64,000 bases of DNA from Amaricoccus macauensis (GTDB lineage: Bacteria > Pseudomonadota > Alphaproteobacteria > Rhodobacterales > Rhodobacteraceae): positions 1 to 64,000 of the forward strand of contig NZ_JACHFM010000004.1 in NCBI RefSeq assembly GCF_014201905.1, given 5' to 3'. The translations under genes and the position numbers were made by a program. Positions 48,097-56,715 of the stretch are shown here, in pieces. Under the pieces are notes generated by a model, which was given only the letters and a program-made list of their open reading frames with translations, searched no databases and was not told the DNA's origin. How positions within the stretch are numbered: the first letter of the stretch is position 1; each line of letters opens with the position of its first letter.

Positions 48097-48758
48097 ACCT
48101 CCTGCCTGCCATGAAAGGCTGTCATATAAAAGCCGGTTTGCGCGGCGGGCTGCCGCGTCTCACCCACCGGACAGGCCCGGCGCACCGCGCAGCCGGTCTG
48201 AAAGCACGAAACGCCTGCGGCGGTATCGAGCCAGGCGTGGCAGGCCGGCACATCGTAGCCGCCGGGTCCAAGCGCCCCGGCCGGACACGCATCGCGGCAG
48301 GGAGCAGCGCAACCGTCGCAGGGACAGGCAGCCGCAGCCGGCAGCGCGAGCCGCCCCCGCAGCGCCAGCGCACCGCGGAAGGAGACGAAAAGCCCGAGCC
48401 GCGCGTGCACCAGCAGCCCGACCGGCGAGCTCCACGCCGACCCGCTGCGCCGCGCCCAGGCAAGGAACGGCGCGTAGGGCGGCCCGCCGAACGGAAACAC
48501 CGCCGTCCCGCCGACCTCCGCCGCCATGGCGCCGACCACCCGCGCCGACCAGCGGTCGAGCGGATTGGCCGCGCTGTCGGCAAACTCCGGGCTCGCCTCG
48601 AACAGCGGCCAGAAACCGGCGGGATCCGGGCCGAGGAGCAGAAGAGTGCCGGTCCCGGCGGGCGCGTCGTCGGCGGGCTCGGGATGGAACGCACCAAGGA
48701 CGGTGAGGCCGTCCCGCGCCGCGCGGGCGTCGACCCCGGCGACGCCGAGGGCCGCCAT
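48084..48758 (-). CDS. 4Fe-4S ferredoxin-like protein (QueG-like C-terminal cluster domain)
   Basis: A 224-aa protein whose N-terminal half resembles the non-cluster part of QueG-like proteins. The C-terminal half binds iron-sulfur clusters: CPCDGCAAPCRDACP and a later GCAVRRACP give one or two 4Fe-4S sites. It lacks enough of the cobalamin-binding part to be called an epoxyqueuosine reductase. The ATG overlaps the argB stop by one base (TGATG). An argB-ferredoxin-phosphatase arrangement is, to my knowledge, frequent in Rhodobacterales; its purpose is unknown. Confidence 0.85.
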   Translation of the reverse strand: MAALGVAGVDARAARDGLTVLGAFHPEPADDAPAGTGTLLLLGPDPAGFWPLFEASPEFADSAANPLDRWSARVVGAMAAEVGGTAVFPFGGPPYAPFLAWARRSGSAWSSPVGLLVHARLGLFVSFRGALALRGRLALPAAAACPCDGCAAPCRDACPAGALGPGGYDVPACHAWLDTAAGVSCFQTGCAVRRACPVGETRQPAAQTGFYMTAFHGRQEVCDD

Positions 48759-49654
48759 CAACCGCGGATCAGACTGCCGGCACCGTGCGCGGTGAAGAGC
48801 TCGAGAAGGACGGCATGCGGCGCACGGCCATCGAGGATGACGACGGCGCGGACCCCGCCGTCGATGGCGTCAAGCGCTGTCTGCGTCTTCGGGATCATGC
48901 CGCCAGCGATCACTCCGGTGGCCGTCAGTTCCCGGACCTGGTCGGCGGAAAGCGTTGTCAGCACCGTGCCGTCCGAGCCCTTCACGCCCGCGACGTCGGT
49001 CAGCAGCAGCAGGCGGTCCGCCTTCATCGCGGCGGCGATCGCGCCGGCCGCCGTGTCACCGTTGACGTTGAAGGTCTCGCCGTGGCGGCCGGCGCCGATC
49101 GGCGCGACGACCGGAATGAAATCGGAGCCGAGGAAGCTGCGCAGGATCTCGGGGTTCATCTCGACCGGCCTGCCGACGAAGCCGAGGTCGATCGTCACCC
49201 GCTCGCCGTCGCGCTCGGCGATCGTGATGTCCTTCTCGCAGATCATCAGGTTCGCGTCCTTGCCCGAGAGCCCGATCGCCTTGCCGCCCTGGGCGTTGAT
49301 CGCCTGAACGATGTGCTTGTTGATCTTGCCGGCGAGGACCATCTCGACCACCTCGACGGTGGCGGCATCGGAGACGCGCTTGCCGTCGATGAACTCGGAC
49401 TGGATGTCGAGCCGCTTCAGCATGTCGTTGATCATCGGCCCGCCGCCGTGGACGATCACCGGATTGACGTTGCACTGCTTCATGAGCACGACATCGCGGG
49501 CGAACTGCTCCATCGCCTCGTCACTGCCCATGGCGTGGCCGCCGAGCTTGATGACGATGGTGGAGCCGTCGTAGCGCTGGAGATAGGGCAGCGCCTCGGA
49601 GAGCGTCCGCGCGGTGGCGATCCAGTCACGGGTGTGGGCGGTGGGCTTGTTCAT
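48758..49654 (-). CDS. argB: Acetylglutamate kinase
   Basis: A 298-aa amino-acid kinase for the second step of arginine synthesis (N-acetylglutamate to N-acetylglutamyl phosphate). It has the [11 protein letters not shown] loop, [33 protein letters not shown] and LTDVAGV motifs. [14 protein letters not shown] contains the conserved Lys. The N-terminal helix (residues about 1-25) is of the arginine-sensitive hexameric type, so feedback inhibition by arginine is likely. It heads a leftward group with the ferredoxin-like and phosphatase genes. Confidence 0.96.
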   Translation of the reverse strand: MNKPTAHTRDWIATARTLSEALPYLQRYDGSTIVIKLGGHAMGSDEAMEQFARDVVLMKQCNVNPVIVHGGGPMINDMLKRLDIQSEFIDGKRVSDAATVEVVEMVLAGKINKHIVQAINAQGGKAIGLSGKDANLMICEKDITIAERDGERVTIDLGFVGRPVEMNPEILRSFLGSDFIPVVAPIGAGRHGETFNVNGDTAAGAIAAAMKADRLLLLTDVAGVKGSDGTVLTTLSADQVRELTATGVIAGGMIPKTQTALDAIDGGVRAVVILDGRAPHAVLLELFTAHGAGSLIRG

Positions 49655-49735
49655 GGCTCTCCCCTGTCGCGCGCTTGCGCCCGCGGCGCGACCGCCGGAT
49701 ACTACCCCTCGCGCGCTGGCACAAGGAGGCAGGTC

Positions 49736-50239
49736 TTGCGCAGCATTGCCGCTTTGGCGGTCCTCGCGGGCCTGGTCGCCTGCACTGGTGTGCCGCCGCC
49801 GGCACCAACGGACTGCGTCTCGCTGTTCGAGCGCTTCGATCTGATCGAGGCCACCATGTCGACTGCCGGGCCGCGTCGCGACCAGCCGACGATCCGGCCG
49901 GAACTGCAACGGATCACCAGCGCGATCCGGCAGTACGGCTGCATCAGCCTGTCGCGCGAACTGAATTTCGACGCTGCGCCAACGGCGCCGATCGTCGAGA
50001 GCGGTCCGCGCCTCGTGCCGCCGGTGCGCATCCATGCCGGCGCCGTCACCTCGATGTCCGACGACGCCGCCGCACGGGCGTTCTTTGAGAGCCACGGCCT
50101 TCGCGCGACGAGCATCGGCAGCGCGGCCCTGGGTCGGCGGATCTACGTCGGGCCGTTCGCCACGCGGGGCGCCCTCGACGCGGCGCTCGCCCTCGCGCGG
50201 AGCGCCGGCTTCACCCACGCCTATCCAGCGAGGTTCTGA
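49736..50239 (+). CDS. Lipoprotein with SPOR-like C-terminus (paralogue 1)
   Basis: A 167-aa lipoprotein started at a TTG. AAGGAGG lies 6 nt before the TTG, and the leader [15 protein letters not shown] places the lipobox Cys at residue 16. The C-terminal 65 residues resemble a SPOR domain ([20 protein letters not shown]), a peptidoglycan-binding fold that recognises denuded glycan strands in many bacteria. Its neighbour downstream is a paralogue. It lies divergently from argB and, like the next gene, is probably anchored in the outer membrane. The function in division or wall maintenance is an inference. Confidence 0.7.
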   Translation: MRSIAALAVLAGLVACTGVPPPAPTDCVSLFERFDLIEATMSTAGPRRDQPTIRPELQRITSAIRQYGCISLSRELNFDAAPTAPIVESGPRLVPPVRIHAGAVTSMSDDAAARAFFESHGLRATSIGSAALGRRIYVGPFATRGALDAALALARSAGFTHAYPARF

Positions 50240-50794
50240 ATGCGGAGTCTAATTGCAGGTGGTGTCCTGCTCGTCATGTTGGGCGGCTGTTCCGCCGGAA
50301 TACTGGCCGACCAGCCATCCCGGGGTGATCCCGACACCTGCCTCGCCCTTTTCCAGTCCTACGACCGGGCTGTGCGCACCTATCCGGCGAACGCATTCGG
50401 CAGCGACGACAATCCCGCACCCATGGTGCCGGGACCGGTGTCGCGCCCGGCGCGGCTCCTGATCAAGGAGGGGTGCCGCACGTCCTCCGCCGATCTCGAC
50501 GGTCTGCCGGAACTCGCCGCGCGCCTTGCCGGGCATCAGGTCGTCAACAGCGGCGCGACGATCCGCCCGACCGTCGTGCATGTCGGGATCGTCACCGGAA
50601 TCGAGGATGAGCGTGAGGTGACGCGGTTCTTCCGCGGCCTCGGCTACGGCACGCGCGGCACCGGGGCGCCAACGCTTGGCCGGCGGCTCTACGTGGGCAC
50701 GTTCACCAGTCAGGGCGCGCTCGACGAGGCGATGGCGATCGCGCGTGAAGCCGGATTCGTCGCACCGATGGCAACGACGCGCACGCGGCTCTGA
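50240..50794 (+). CDS. Lipoprotein with SPOR-like C-terminus (paralogue 2)
   Basis: A 184-aa lipoprotein with lipobox LGGC (Cys17). It shares with the preceding protein a CxxLFxxxD segment after the lipobox and the C-terminal [20 protein letters not shown] unit. The central region differs, with an added Pro/Ala-rich stretch. The ATG directly follows the previous stop, so the two form an operon and look like a tandem duplication. It converges on engB with 4 nt between stops. Confidence 0.72.
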   Translation: MRSLIAGGVLLVMLGGCSAGILADQPSRGDPDTCLALFQSYDRAVRTYPANAFGSDDNPAPMVPGPVSRPARLLIKEGCRTSSADLDGLPELAARLAGHQVVNSGATIRPTVVHVGIVTGIEDEREVTRFFRGLGYGTRGTGAPTLGRRLYVGTFTSQGALDEAMAIAREAGFVAPMATTRTRL

Positions 50795-50798
50795 GCCC

Positions 50799-51452
50799 TC
50801 AGCTGAGCTCCGCGACGATGGCGCGCAGCGTCGCGAGCCCCCGGCCGGTCTCCGACGAGGTCACGACGATCTCGGGGAACGCGGCCGGGTGCTTGCCGAG
50901 CATGGTTTTCGTCGCCTCGATGGCCGCAGCGAGGTCGCGGGCATTCGGCTTGTCGGCCTTGGTGAGCACTGCCTGAAAGGTGACGGCGGAGCGGTCGAGC
51001 AATGTCATGATCTCGCCGTCCACCGCCTTCGGCCCGTGGCGGGCGTCGATCAGCAGGAAGACCCGGCGCAGGGTGACGCGGCCGGCGAGGTAGGAGCGCA
51101 TCAGCTCCTGCCAGCGCGCCACGACCGGCTTTGGCGCCTCGGCGAAGCCATAGCCGGGAAGGTCCACCAGATAGCGGCTGTCACCCAGAGTGAAGTAGTT
51201 GATTTCCTGCGTGCGGCCCGGCGTGTTCGAGGCGCGCGCGAGCGCCTTTCGGCCAGTCAGCGCGTTGATGAGACTCGACTTTCCGACATTCGAGCGGCCG
51301 GCGAAGCAGACTTCGAGCCGATCCGCCGGTGGCAGGCCCGACATGTCGACGACGCCCTTGAGGAACGTGACCGGCCCGGCAAAGAGCAGGCGTCCTGCCT
51401 CGGCGGCCGCGGCATCGGGTTCGGGGGCCTCGGTGAAGACGCTGCGGCTCAT
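50799..51452 (-). CDS. engB: Ribosome biogenesis GTPase YihA/EngB
   Basis: A 217-aa small GTPase needed for 50S assembly in many bacteria. G1 is GRSNVGKSSLINAL, G2 includes the Thr of TPGRTQEINYF, G3 is DLPGYGFA and G4 is TKADK; a C-terminal SSETGRGL serves as G5. It has a 40-residue N-terminal extension relative to the shortest homologues. The gene lies 137 nt downstream of the SRP RNA on the same strand. Confidence 0.95.
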   Translation of the reverse strand: MSRSVFTEAPEPDAAAAEAGRLLFAGPVTFLKGVVDMSGLPPADRLEVCFAGRSNVGKSSLINALTGRKALARASNTPGRTQEINYFTLGDSRYLVDLPGYGFAEAPKPVVARWQELMRSYLAGRVTLRRVFLLIDARHGPKAVDGEIMTLLDRSAVTFQAVLTKADKPNARDLAAAIEATKTMLGKHPAAFPEIVVTSSETGRGLATLRAIVAELS

Positions 51453-51588
51453 GACGGTCGATCCTGCGTTGCGGCCGCGGCCGGGGAGAGAGCGCCAGCG
51501 ATCAGCGGCGCCGCGCGAATTGCACCTGCCCCTGCGGGACCGGAGGTCGCAAGTCCCGGATGAGCCGGGAGCGTCGAGGGCGGGAGGA

Positions 51589-51688
51589 GGCGAGAGGCTG
51601 GACGACGACCCAAGCGGGACCCGTTACGGCTGCTTCCTTCCGGACCTGACCGGGTTGGCGGAGCGCCTGCCCGCGCCAACCTCTCGCC
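51589..51688 (-). ncRNA. ffs: Signal recognition particle RNA (4.5S type)
   Basis: On the minus strand, the conserved GGTCAGGTCCGGAAGGAAGC core (apical SRP54-binding helix) lies between closing arms GGCGAGAGGTTGG (5') and CCAGCCTCTCGCC (3'), giving a roughly 100-nt hairpin. This is the small bacterial SRP RNA, which with Ffh targets membrane proteins. Ends are set by the closing stem and may be off by a few bases. Confidence 0.93.
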
Positions 51689-51692
51689 CGTG

Positions 51693-51721
51693 CATATACG
51701 CGGGCGCACCGCCCCCGACAA
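51693..51721 (-). promoter_or_regulatory. Promoter of the SRP RNA gene
   Basis: TTGTCG (51721-51716) and TATATG (51698-51693) are 17 bp apart on the minus strand, ending a few bases before the predicted RNA 5' end. Position and spacing are as expected for a stable RNA promoter. Confidence 0.7.
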
Positions 51722-51754
51722 GTCCCCGACGCGGGCGCTCCCGGCGCGCACGCC

Positions 51755-53248
51755 TCAGCCGAAAAGCCCGGCGGCGTTCACCGTGAGCGCGAGGTAGACC
51801 TTGCCGTTCACCGGATTTGCCACCTGCAGCGTGCCACGACGTCCGGCGGCGCGCTTGTACCAGACGCTGCCCGGGTCGGCTTCGGCGCGCACGCCGATCT
51901 GGGTCACCACGTCCGCGTCAAGATCGAACGGCGTCTGGCCGGTGACGTCCACCGGGTAGGATTTCTTGCCGGTGAGCTCGATGAACTTCTCCACCCGGCT
52001 CGACTGCGGCTGCACCTTGCCCCAGAAGTAATTGTCCTCGATGCGGATGTTCGAGCCGAGCGCGGTGTTCACGTGCCCGCCGGCGGACGTATCGACGGAG
52101 AAAGGCCGTGTCACCTTCTCGCCCTTGCTGCCGATGTTGCGGATCTGGTTGCCGATGATGATCATGTTCGCGAGGCCACGGCCGGCTGCGGCGGGCTTGA
52201 TCGAGATATAGGTGCCCTTCTCGTCCGACTCCGCGAGAGTGAAGATGTTGGAGATGAACTGACAGAAACCCATGGTCCGGGTCTCGCCGCTGCCGCCCAG
52301 CCCCTCTTCGAGCACGGTCACGCCGTTGTCGATGTAGTTGACCGCGACGATGTTGGTCGAGCGTGCGCCGAAGTGCAGGACCGGTGTCCGGTCGGTGCGC
52401 GGCAGGCCGACGTCCGAGCCCTGCCAGAAGTGGTTGTGCGAGATCATGAACGAGCCGATCGGCCCCTTGATCGCCGTCCGGGCCTTCTGGATGCGGTTGC
52501 CGAACACCTTGCCGTCGTTGTCGCTGGAGAGATCGAGCCCGATCAGCACGCGCTTGCTCGCGAGCTTGTCGGCGGAATTCGACGTGATGTCGCAGTGCTC
52601 GACCCGGAGGTCGCTGCCGGTCGAGTCGCCGACGCGGGTGCGGATGCCGAAGCGCGCCGGGTCGTCGAGATCGAGGAAGCGGAAGCGCATGTTGACGTAG
52701 CCGCCGTCGATAAAGATGGCCGACGCGCGGTTCAGACATTTCATCTTGATGCCTTCGAGCCCCCAGCGCGCGACACGCTGCTTCGAGCTCGAGAAGAAGC
52801 GCACGAGTGGCGCATCCGGGTCTTGCCACTTGTCGGACGGGATGAGGGTGCCGTTGACGATCTTCAGGGGTTTGGAGAACGGGTTGCCGTCGCCGTCGTC
52901 GATGTCGAGCGTGCGGTCGAGCGCGATCGTCCGCCCTTCGAGGTCGAGCACCGAGAAGCGGCGGTCAGACTTCAGTTCCTGCACCGCCCGCGCGAGATCG
53001 GCGTCCTGCGCGACGAACGGGTCATCGGAGGAGAGGTAAGCCGAAGCCTTCAGCCCCTCCTTCGCCCCGACCTTTGGCGCGTTCGCTGCCCCGGCCTCGG
53101 CGAGTACCATGTCGGCCTCGGCAAGCTCCGCGACCGGTGCCGCGCCGCTCCGCCCGAACGCGACGGTCGCAAAGCCCTGAGCGGCCGCGAGGGCTGCCCC
53201 GCCGATCAGGAGGTCGCGCCGGCTGGCGCCTTCTGGAAAATCGGACAT
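51755..53248 (-). CDS. Tat-exported right-handed beta-helix-like protein, unknown
   Basis: A 497-aa protein with a twin-arginine leader (SRRDLLIGGAALAAA at about residues 9-23). The middle contains regularly spaced short hydrophobic strands with Asn/Gly turns (INGG-like, MISHNHFWQGSDVG, IVAVNYIDNG, MIIIGNQIRNIG, IRIEDNYFWG). This is the pattern of right-handed parallel beta-helices in pectate lyase, polysaccharide lyase and glycosidase families. No catalytic set is recognised. The Tat leader predicts folding or cofactor loading before export. Substrate might be a polysaccharide, but this is open. AGGGAG lies 7 nt before the ATG. It is divergent from pheA. Confidence 0.75.
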   Translation of the reverse strand: MSDFPEGASRRDLLIGGAALAAAQGFATVAFGRSGAAPVAELAEADMVLAEAGAANAPKVGAKEGLKASAYLSSDDPFVAQDADLARAVQELKSDRRFSVLDLEGRTIALDRTLDIDDGDGNPFSKPLKIVNGTLIPSDKWQDPDAPLVRFFSSSKQRVARWGLEGIKMKCLNRASAIFIDGGYVNMRFRFLDLDDPARFGIRTRVGDSTGSDLRVEHCDITSNSADKLASKRVLIGLDLSSDNDGKVFGNRIQKARTAIKGPIGSFMISHNHFWQGSDVGLPRTDRTPVLHFGARSTNIVAVNYIDNGVTVLEEGLGGSGETRTMGFCQFISNIFTLAESDEKGTYISIKPAAAGRGLANMIIIGNQIRNIGSKGEKVTRPFSVDTSAGGHVNTALGSNIRIEDNYFWGKVQPQSSRVEKFIELTGKKSYPVDVTGQTPFDLDADVVTQIGVRAEADPGSVWYKRAAGRRGTLQVANPVNGKVYLALTVNAAGLFG

Positions 53249-53398
53249 GACGCACTCCCTTGCGGCTCGACGGCTCCCATTAGCCGGGCGCGCCCTCCGA
53301 GGCGCAAGGGTCAATCGGCCATGATCGCGGCCTGCGCTTTCCAACCGCGCGGGATTCTGCCATACCCCGCCCCGGCTAGACTCCCGAGGCAAAATCCC

Positions 53399-54271
53399 AT
53401 GCAAACCGGCAAGATCTCGTTCCAGGGCGTGCGCGGCGCCTATTCGCACCAGGCCTGCGCCGAGGTGTTCCCGGGAATGGAGGGCCTGCCCTGCAACACC
53501 TTCGAGGGGGCGATCGAAGCGGTGAAGGACGGCCGCGCCGATCTCGCCATGCTGCCGGTCGAGAACTCGACCTACGGCCGGGTCGCCGACATCCACCACC
53601 TGCTGCCGGCATCGGGGCTGCACATCATCCGCGAGCATTTCCTCCGGGTGCACATCAGCCTGCTGGGCCTGCCCGGAACCCGGATCGAGGACATCCGCAC
53701 GGCCATGAGCCACACGGTGCTGCTCGGCCAGTGCCGCAGCTTCCTGCGCGAGCGCGGCATTCAGTCGCGGGTCGGCGCCGACACCGCCGGATCGGCCGAG
53801 GCCGTCGCGGCGCAGAGCGACCGCAGCCTCGGGGCGCTTGCCTCCGAGCTTGCCGGCGGGATCTACGGGCTCGACGTTCTGGCGCGCCAGATCGAGGACC
53901 AGTCGAACAATACCACGCGCTTTCTCGTCATGTCGCCCGAGCCCGCCCCCACCCCGGAGCGCGAGGCGATCACCAGTTTCGTCTTCCGGGTGCGCAACAT
54001 CCCGGCGGCGCTCTACAAGGCCATGGGCGGCTTCGCCACCAACGGCGTGAACATGACCAAGCTCGAGAGCTACATGCTGAACGGTCACTTCACCGCGACC
54101 CAGTTCTATGCCGACATCGAAGGCCATCCCGACGAGCCGCGCGTCCGCCGCGCACTCGACGAGCTCGCGTATTTCACCAGCCAGCTGCAGGTTCTCGGCG
54201 TCTACCCGCGCGACCCGTTCCGCGACGCGCAACCGCCGGTTCCGCTCGAGGCCGAGCCGCACCCCGCCTGA
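53399..54271 (+). CDS. pheA: Prephenate dehydratase
   Basis: A 290-aa monofunctional prephenate dehydratase with C-terminal ACT domain, converting prephenate to phenylpyruvate. It has the GVRGAYSHQAC opening, the VENSTYGRV motif and the TTRFLV catalytic Thr region near residue 176. The ACT domain contains TKLESYMLNG, which corresponds to the phenylalanine-binding ESRP motif in diverged form. Feedback inhibition by phenylalanine is expected. No chorismate mutase domain is fused. A terminator was not recognised between it and the globin gene. Confidence 0.94.
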   Translation: MQTGKISFQGVRGAYSHQACAEVFPGMEGLPCNTFEGAIEAVKDGRADLAMLPVENSTYGRVADIHHLLPASGLHIIREHFLRVHISLLGLPGTRIEDIRTAMSHTVLLGQCRSFLRERGIQSRVGADTAGSAEAVAAQSDRSLGALASELAGGIYGLDVLARQIEDQSNNTTRFLVMSPEPAPTPEREAITSFVFRVRNIPAALYKAMGGFATNGVNMTKLESYMLNGHFTATQFYADIEGHPDEPRVRRALDELAYFTSQLQVLGVYPRDPFRDAQPPVPLEAEPHPA

Positions 54272-54353
54272 CGGCGACGCATTCCAAGCTTGCGCCAGAT
54301 CAAGGGGCCGGGCCATCGGACATGTCACGCTTTTCCCGAATGGGGAGGCGGGT

Positions 54354-54767
54354 GTGACAGATGATCGTCAGAAACGACTGGTGACAGACAGTCTTGTCCT
54401 GATCCGCGCCCGGGTGCTTCCCGCATCGAGTCAGTTCTACGACAATCTTTTCGTGCTCGCGCCGGACCTGCGCCGGCTGTTCCGCTCGGATCTCGCCGGG
54501 CAGGGTATGCGGTTCATGACGACCCTCGCGGTGATCGCGGAGCTTCTTAACGACGATGCCGAACTGGCGCGGGCCCTTGACGGTCTCGCTCAGGCACATC
54601 GCGGGATCGGGGTGCGCGCGGAGCATTTCCCTGCGGTCGGCGCCGCGTTGCTCGTCACGCTCGGCGAGACTCTGGGAGACCACTTCACCTGTGAATTGCA
54701 GGAGGCGTGGCGCTCAGCCTATGACGACTTCGCCGCACGGATGATAGAGCGCGGCGGCTTTGACTGA
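54354..54767 (+). CDS. Single-domain globin, Vitreoscilla hemoglobin-like
   Basis: A 137-aa globin without reductase domain. By alignment with Vitreoscilla hemoglobin, FYDNLF carries Tyr29 (B10), Phe43 is at CD1, the proximal His is His82 in AHRGIGV, and HFPAVG and AW..AYDDF follow. It should bind haem and oxygen or nitric oxide. The GTG start at 54354 has GGAGG at 5 nt; the frame continues upstream into pheA. Roles could include oxygen supply or NO detoxification; no NO-response genes are near. Confidence 0.82.
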   Translation: MTDDRQKRLVTDSLVLIRARVLPASSQFYDNLFVLAPDLRRLFRSDLAGQGMRFMTTLAVIAELLNDDAELARALDGLAQAHRGIGVRAEHFPAVGAALLVTLGETLGDHFTCELQEAWRSAYDDFAARMIERGGFD

Positions 54768-54933
54768 TCTCCCGCCGCAGCCGGGCATGCGGAGGTCATC
54801 TCGCTCCGTCGCTGCCGGACGGCTGCCATTAACCCTGTCGGAAGGTGGCGCTGCCGGAGTCGGCGGTACGGGCCTACGATCGAATCAGGGGGCCTTCGCC
54901 GTTAACCATACTTCCGTCTGGCCTTCGCCCCGG

Positions 54934-55182
54934 TCAGTCACGGTACCTGGCGAAGACCCTGGCGCGGGCGTCGCTCACCGGCGCGCGGTATTTGTCCAGA
55001 AGCTCCTCGGCGGCGCTCCGCGCGACGATGCGCCGGAGCGTCTCGAGAAACTCCGCCTCTTCCTCGCTGGGCCCGCCGAGTGCCGCAGGGCGTGGCGCCG
55101 CAAGCGCGAGAAGATCGAGGACCGCGGCCCGAATCGGAACGCGGTTCGCGGGCGGGGTGGGAACGATGGCAAAACTGGTCAT
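54934..55182 (-). CDS. Small hypothetical protein, 82 aa
   Basis: An 82-aa frame with strong G/C third-position bias. The start at 55182 (MTSFAIVPTPPANRVP) has GGAG at 9 nt; the ATG nine bases upstream lies directly against that site. The second half (EEEAEFLETLRRIVARSAAEELLDKY) is amphipathic and likely helical. No family recognised. It lies between the globin gene (convergent) and gshA. Confidence 0.55.
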   Translation of the reverse strand: MTSFAIVPTPPANRVPIRAAVLDLLALAAPRPAALGGPSEEEAEFLETLRRIVARSAAEELLDKYRAPVSDARARVFARYRD

Positions 55183-55285
55183 GGTCGTCATCTCCGTGCG
55201 GTTGACACGGACCTTGCATCCGGAGCCGTTACGCCATCGTAAGCAGCGCGTGAAACCCAGGCAAAAAAAGCGATCCCATGACCGC

Positions 55286-56656
55286 TCAGTAGCTGTACTC
55301 GCTGTAGATTCGCGACAGGTCGCCGTCCCAGTCCGTGTGGTAGCGGTGGAGCATCTCGTCGGCCGGAGTCTGGCCTGAGGCGACGATTTCGTGCAGCGCG
55401 TTCAGGAAGTGCGTCTCGTCGGCAATGAGCCCGCCTGCCCCCGCCCGAGCCCGGGCCTTGAGACCGCCCTCGGCGATCGCGAGCACGTCACGGGCCACGT
55501 CGCGCAGGCTGCGGCCGCGGATCTCGGCGCGCAGACCGAGGTGGCCGGCGTCGTAGCGCAGTTGATCGCGCTCTTCCGCCGTCCAGTCGCGGCAGATGTC
55601 CCAGGCCGCATCGAGGGCGGCCCCGTCATAGAGCAGGCCCACCCAGATCGCCGGCAGCGCGCAAAGTCGGCGCCACGGGCCGCCGTCCGCGCCGCGCATC
55701 TCCATGAATTTCTTGATCCGCACCTCGGGGAAGATCGTCGTGAGGTGGTCCGCCCAGTCCGAGAGCGTCGGCTTCTCGCCCGGCAGCGCCGGCAGGCGGC
55801 CATCGAGGAAGTCGCGGAACGACTGGCCGAGCGCGTCGATGTACTTGCCGTCGCGGTAGACGAAGTACATCGGCACATCGAGGGCGTAGTCCACGTAGCG
55901 CTCGAAACCCATGCCGGGCTCGAAGACGAAGGGCAGCATCCCGGTCCGCGCCGGATCGGTGTCCTGCCAGATGCGCGCCCGCCACGACTGCCAGCCGTTG
56001 ACCCGGCCGTCGAAGAACGGCGAGGCGGCGAAAAGCGCCGTCGCGATCGGCTGGAGCGCGAGGGAGACGCGGAACTTCTTCACCATGTCGGCTTCGGAGG
56101 CGAAGTCGAGGTTCACCTGCACGGTGCAGGTGCGATACATCATCTGGGTGCCGTGACTGCCGACCGACTTCATGTAGCGGGTCATCAGGGCGTAGCGCCC
56201 CTTCGGCATCACCGGCATCTGCGCTTCGGTCCAGATCGGCGCGGCGCCGAGGCCGATGAAGCCCGCGCCCATGCCGTCGGCAAGTTCCTTCACCTCGCGG
56301 AGGTGGACGTTCACCTCGTCGCAGGTCTGGTGGATGGTCTCGAGCGGGGCACCGGAGAGCTCGAGCTGGCCTCCCGGCTCGAGGCTGACGTTGGCGCCGT
56401 CCTTGGTGAGGCCGATGAGCTTGCCCGCCTCGCGCATCTCTTCCCAGCCGAAGCGGTCGCGCAGGCCCTCGAGCATGGCGTTGATCGAGCAGTCGCCGTC
56501 GTAGGGGAGCGGCAGGAGGTTCTCCAGACCGTAGCCGAACTTCTCGTGCTCGGTACCGATGCGCCAATCCTCCGGCGGCTTGCAGCCCGACGCAAGATAT
56601 TCCGCCAATTGATCGCGGTGCTCGATAAGACCACCGCCGGACTGTGGGATCGACAT
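55286..56656 (-). CDS. gshA: Glutamate-cysteine ligase, plant/alphaproteobacterial type
   Basis: A 456-aa enzyme joining glutamate and cysteine with ATP, the first step of glutathione synthesis. RIGTEHEKFGY, LTKDGANVSLEPGGQLELSG and CTVQVNLDF are signatures of the plant-like class, distinct from E. coli GshA. The start at 56656 follows GGAGA. The reading frame remains open far upstream through antisense of nudC, which is not coding. A glutathione S-transferase gene precedes it by 59 nt in the same direction. Confidence 0.95.
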   Translation of the reverse strand: MSIPQSGGGLIEHRDQLAEYLASGCKPPEDWRIGTEHEKFGYGLENLLPLPYDGDCSINAMLEGLRDRFGWEEMREAGKLIGLTKDGANVSLEPGGQLELSGAPLETIHQTCDEVNVHLREVKELADGMGAGFIGLGAAPIWTEAQMPVMPKGRYALMTRYMKSVGSHGTQMMYRTCTVQVNLDFASEADMVKKFRVSLALQPIATALFAASPFFDGRVNGWQSWRARIWQDTDPARTGMLPFVFEPGMGFERYVDYALDVPMYFVYRDGKYIDALGQSFRDFLDGRLPALPGEKPTLSDWADHLTTIFPEVRIKKFMEMRGADGGPWRRLCALPAIWVGLLYDGAALDAAWDICRDWTAEERDQLRYDAGHLGLRAEIRGRSLRDVARDVLAIAEGGLKARARAGAGGLIADETHFLNALHEIVASGQTPADEMLHRYHTDWDGDLSRIYSEYSY

Positions 56657-56715
56657 GAAATAGTCTCCAGCTCGAAGCGCCCGAATGCGTAGCGGGACGA
56701 CCGGGACAAGGCAAG

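Noticed and set aside
51755-54328. Minus-strand frame running from the beta-helix gene through pheA
   Set aside because: The region past 53248 is antisense to pheA and has no similarity; the Tat leader at 53248 marks the true start.
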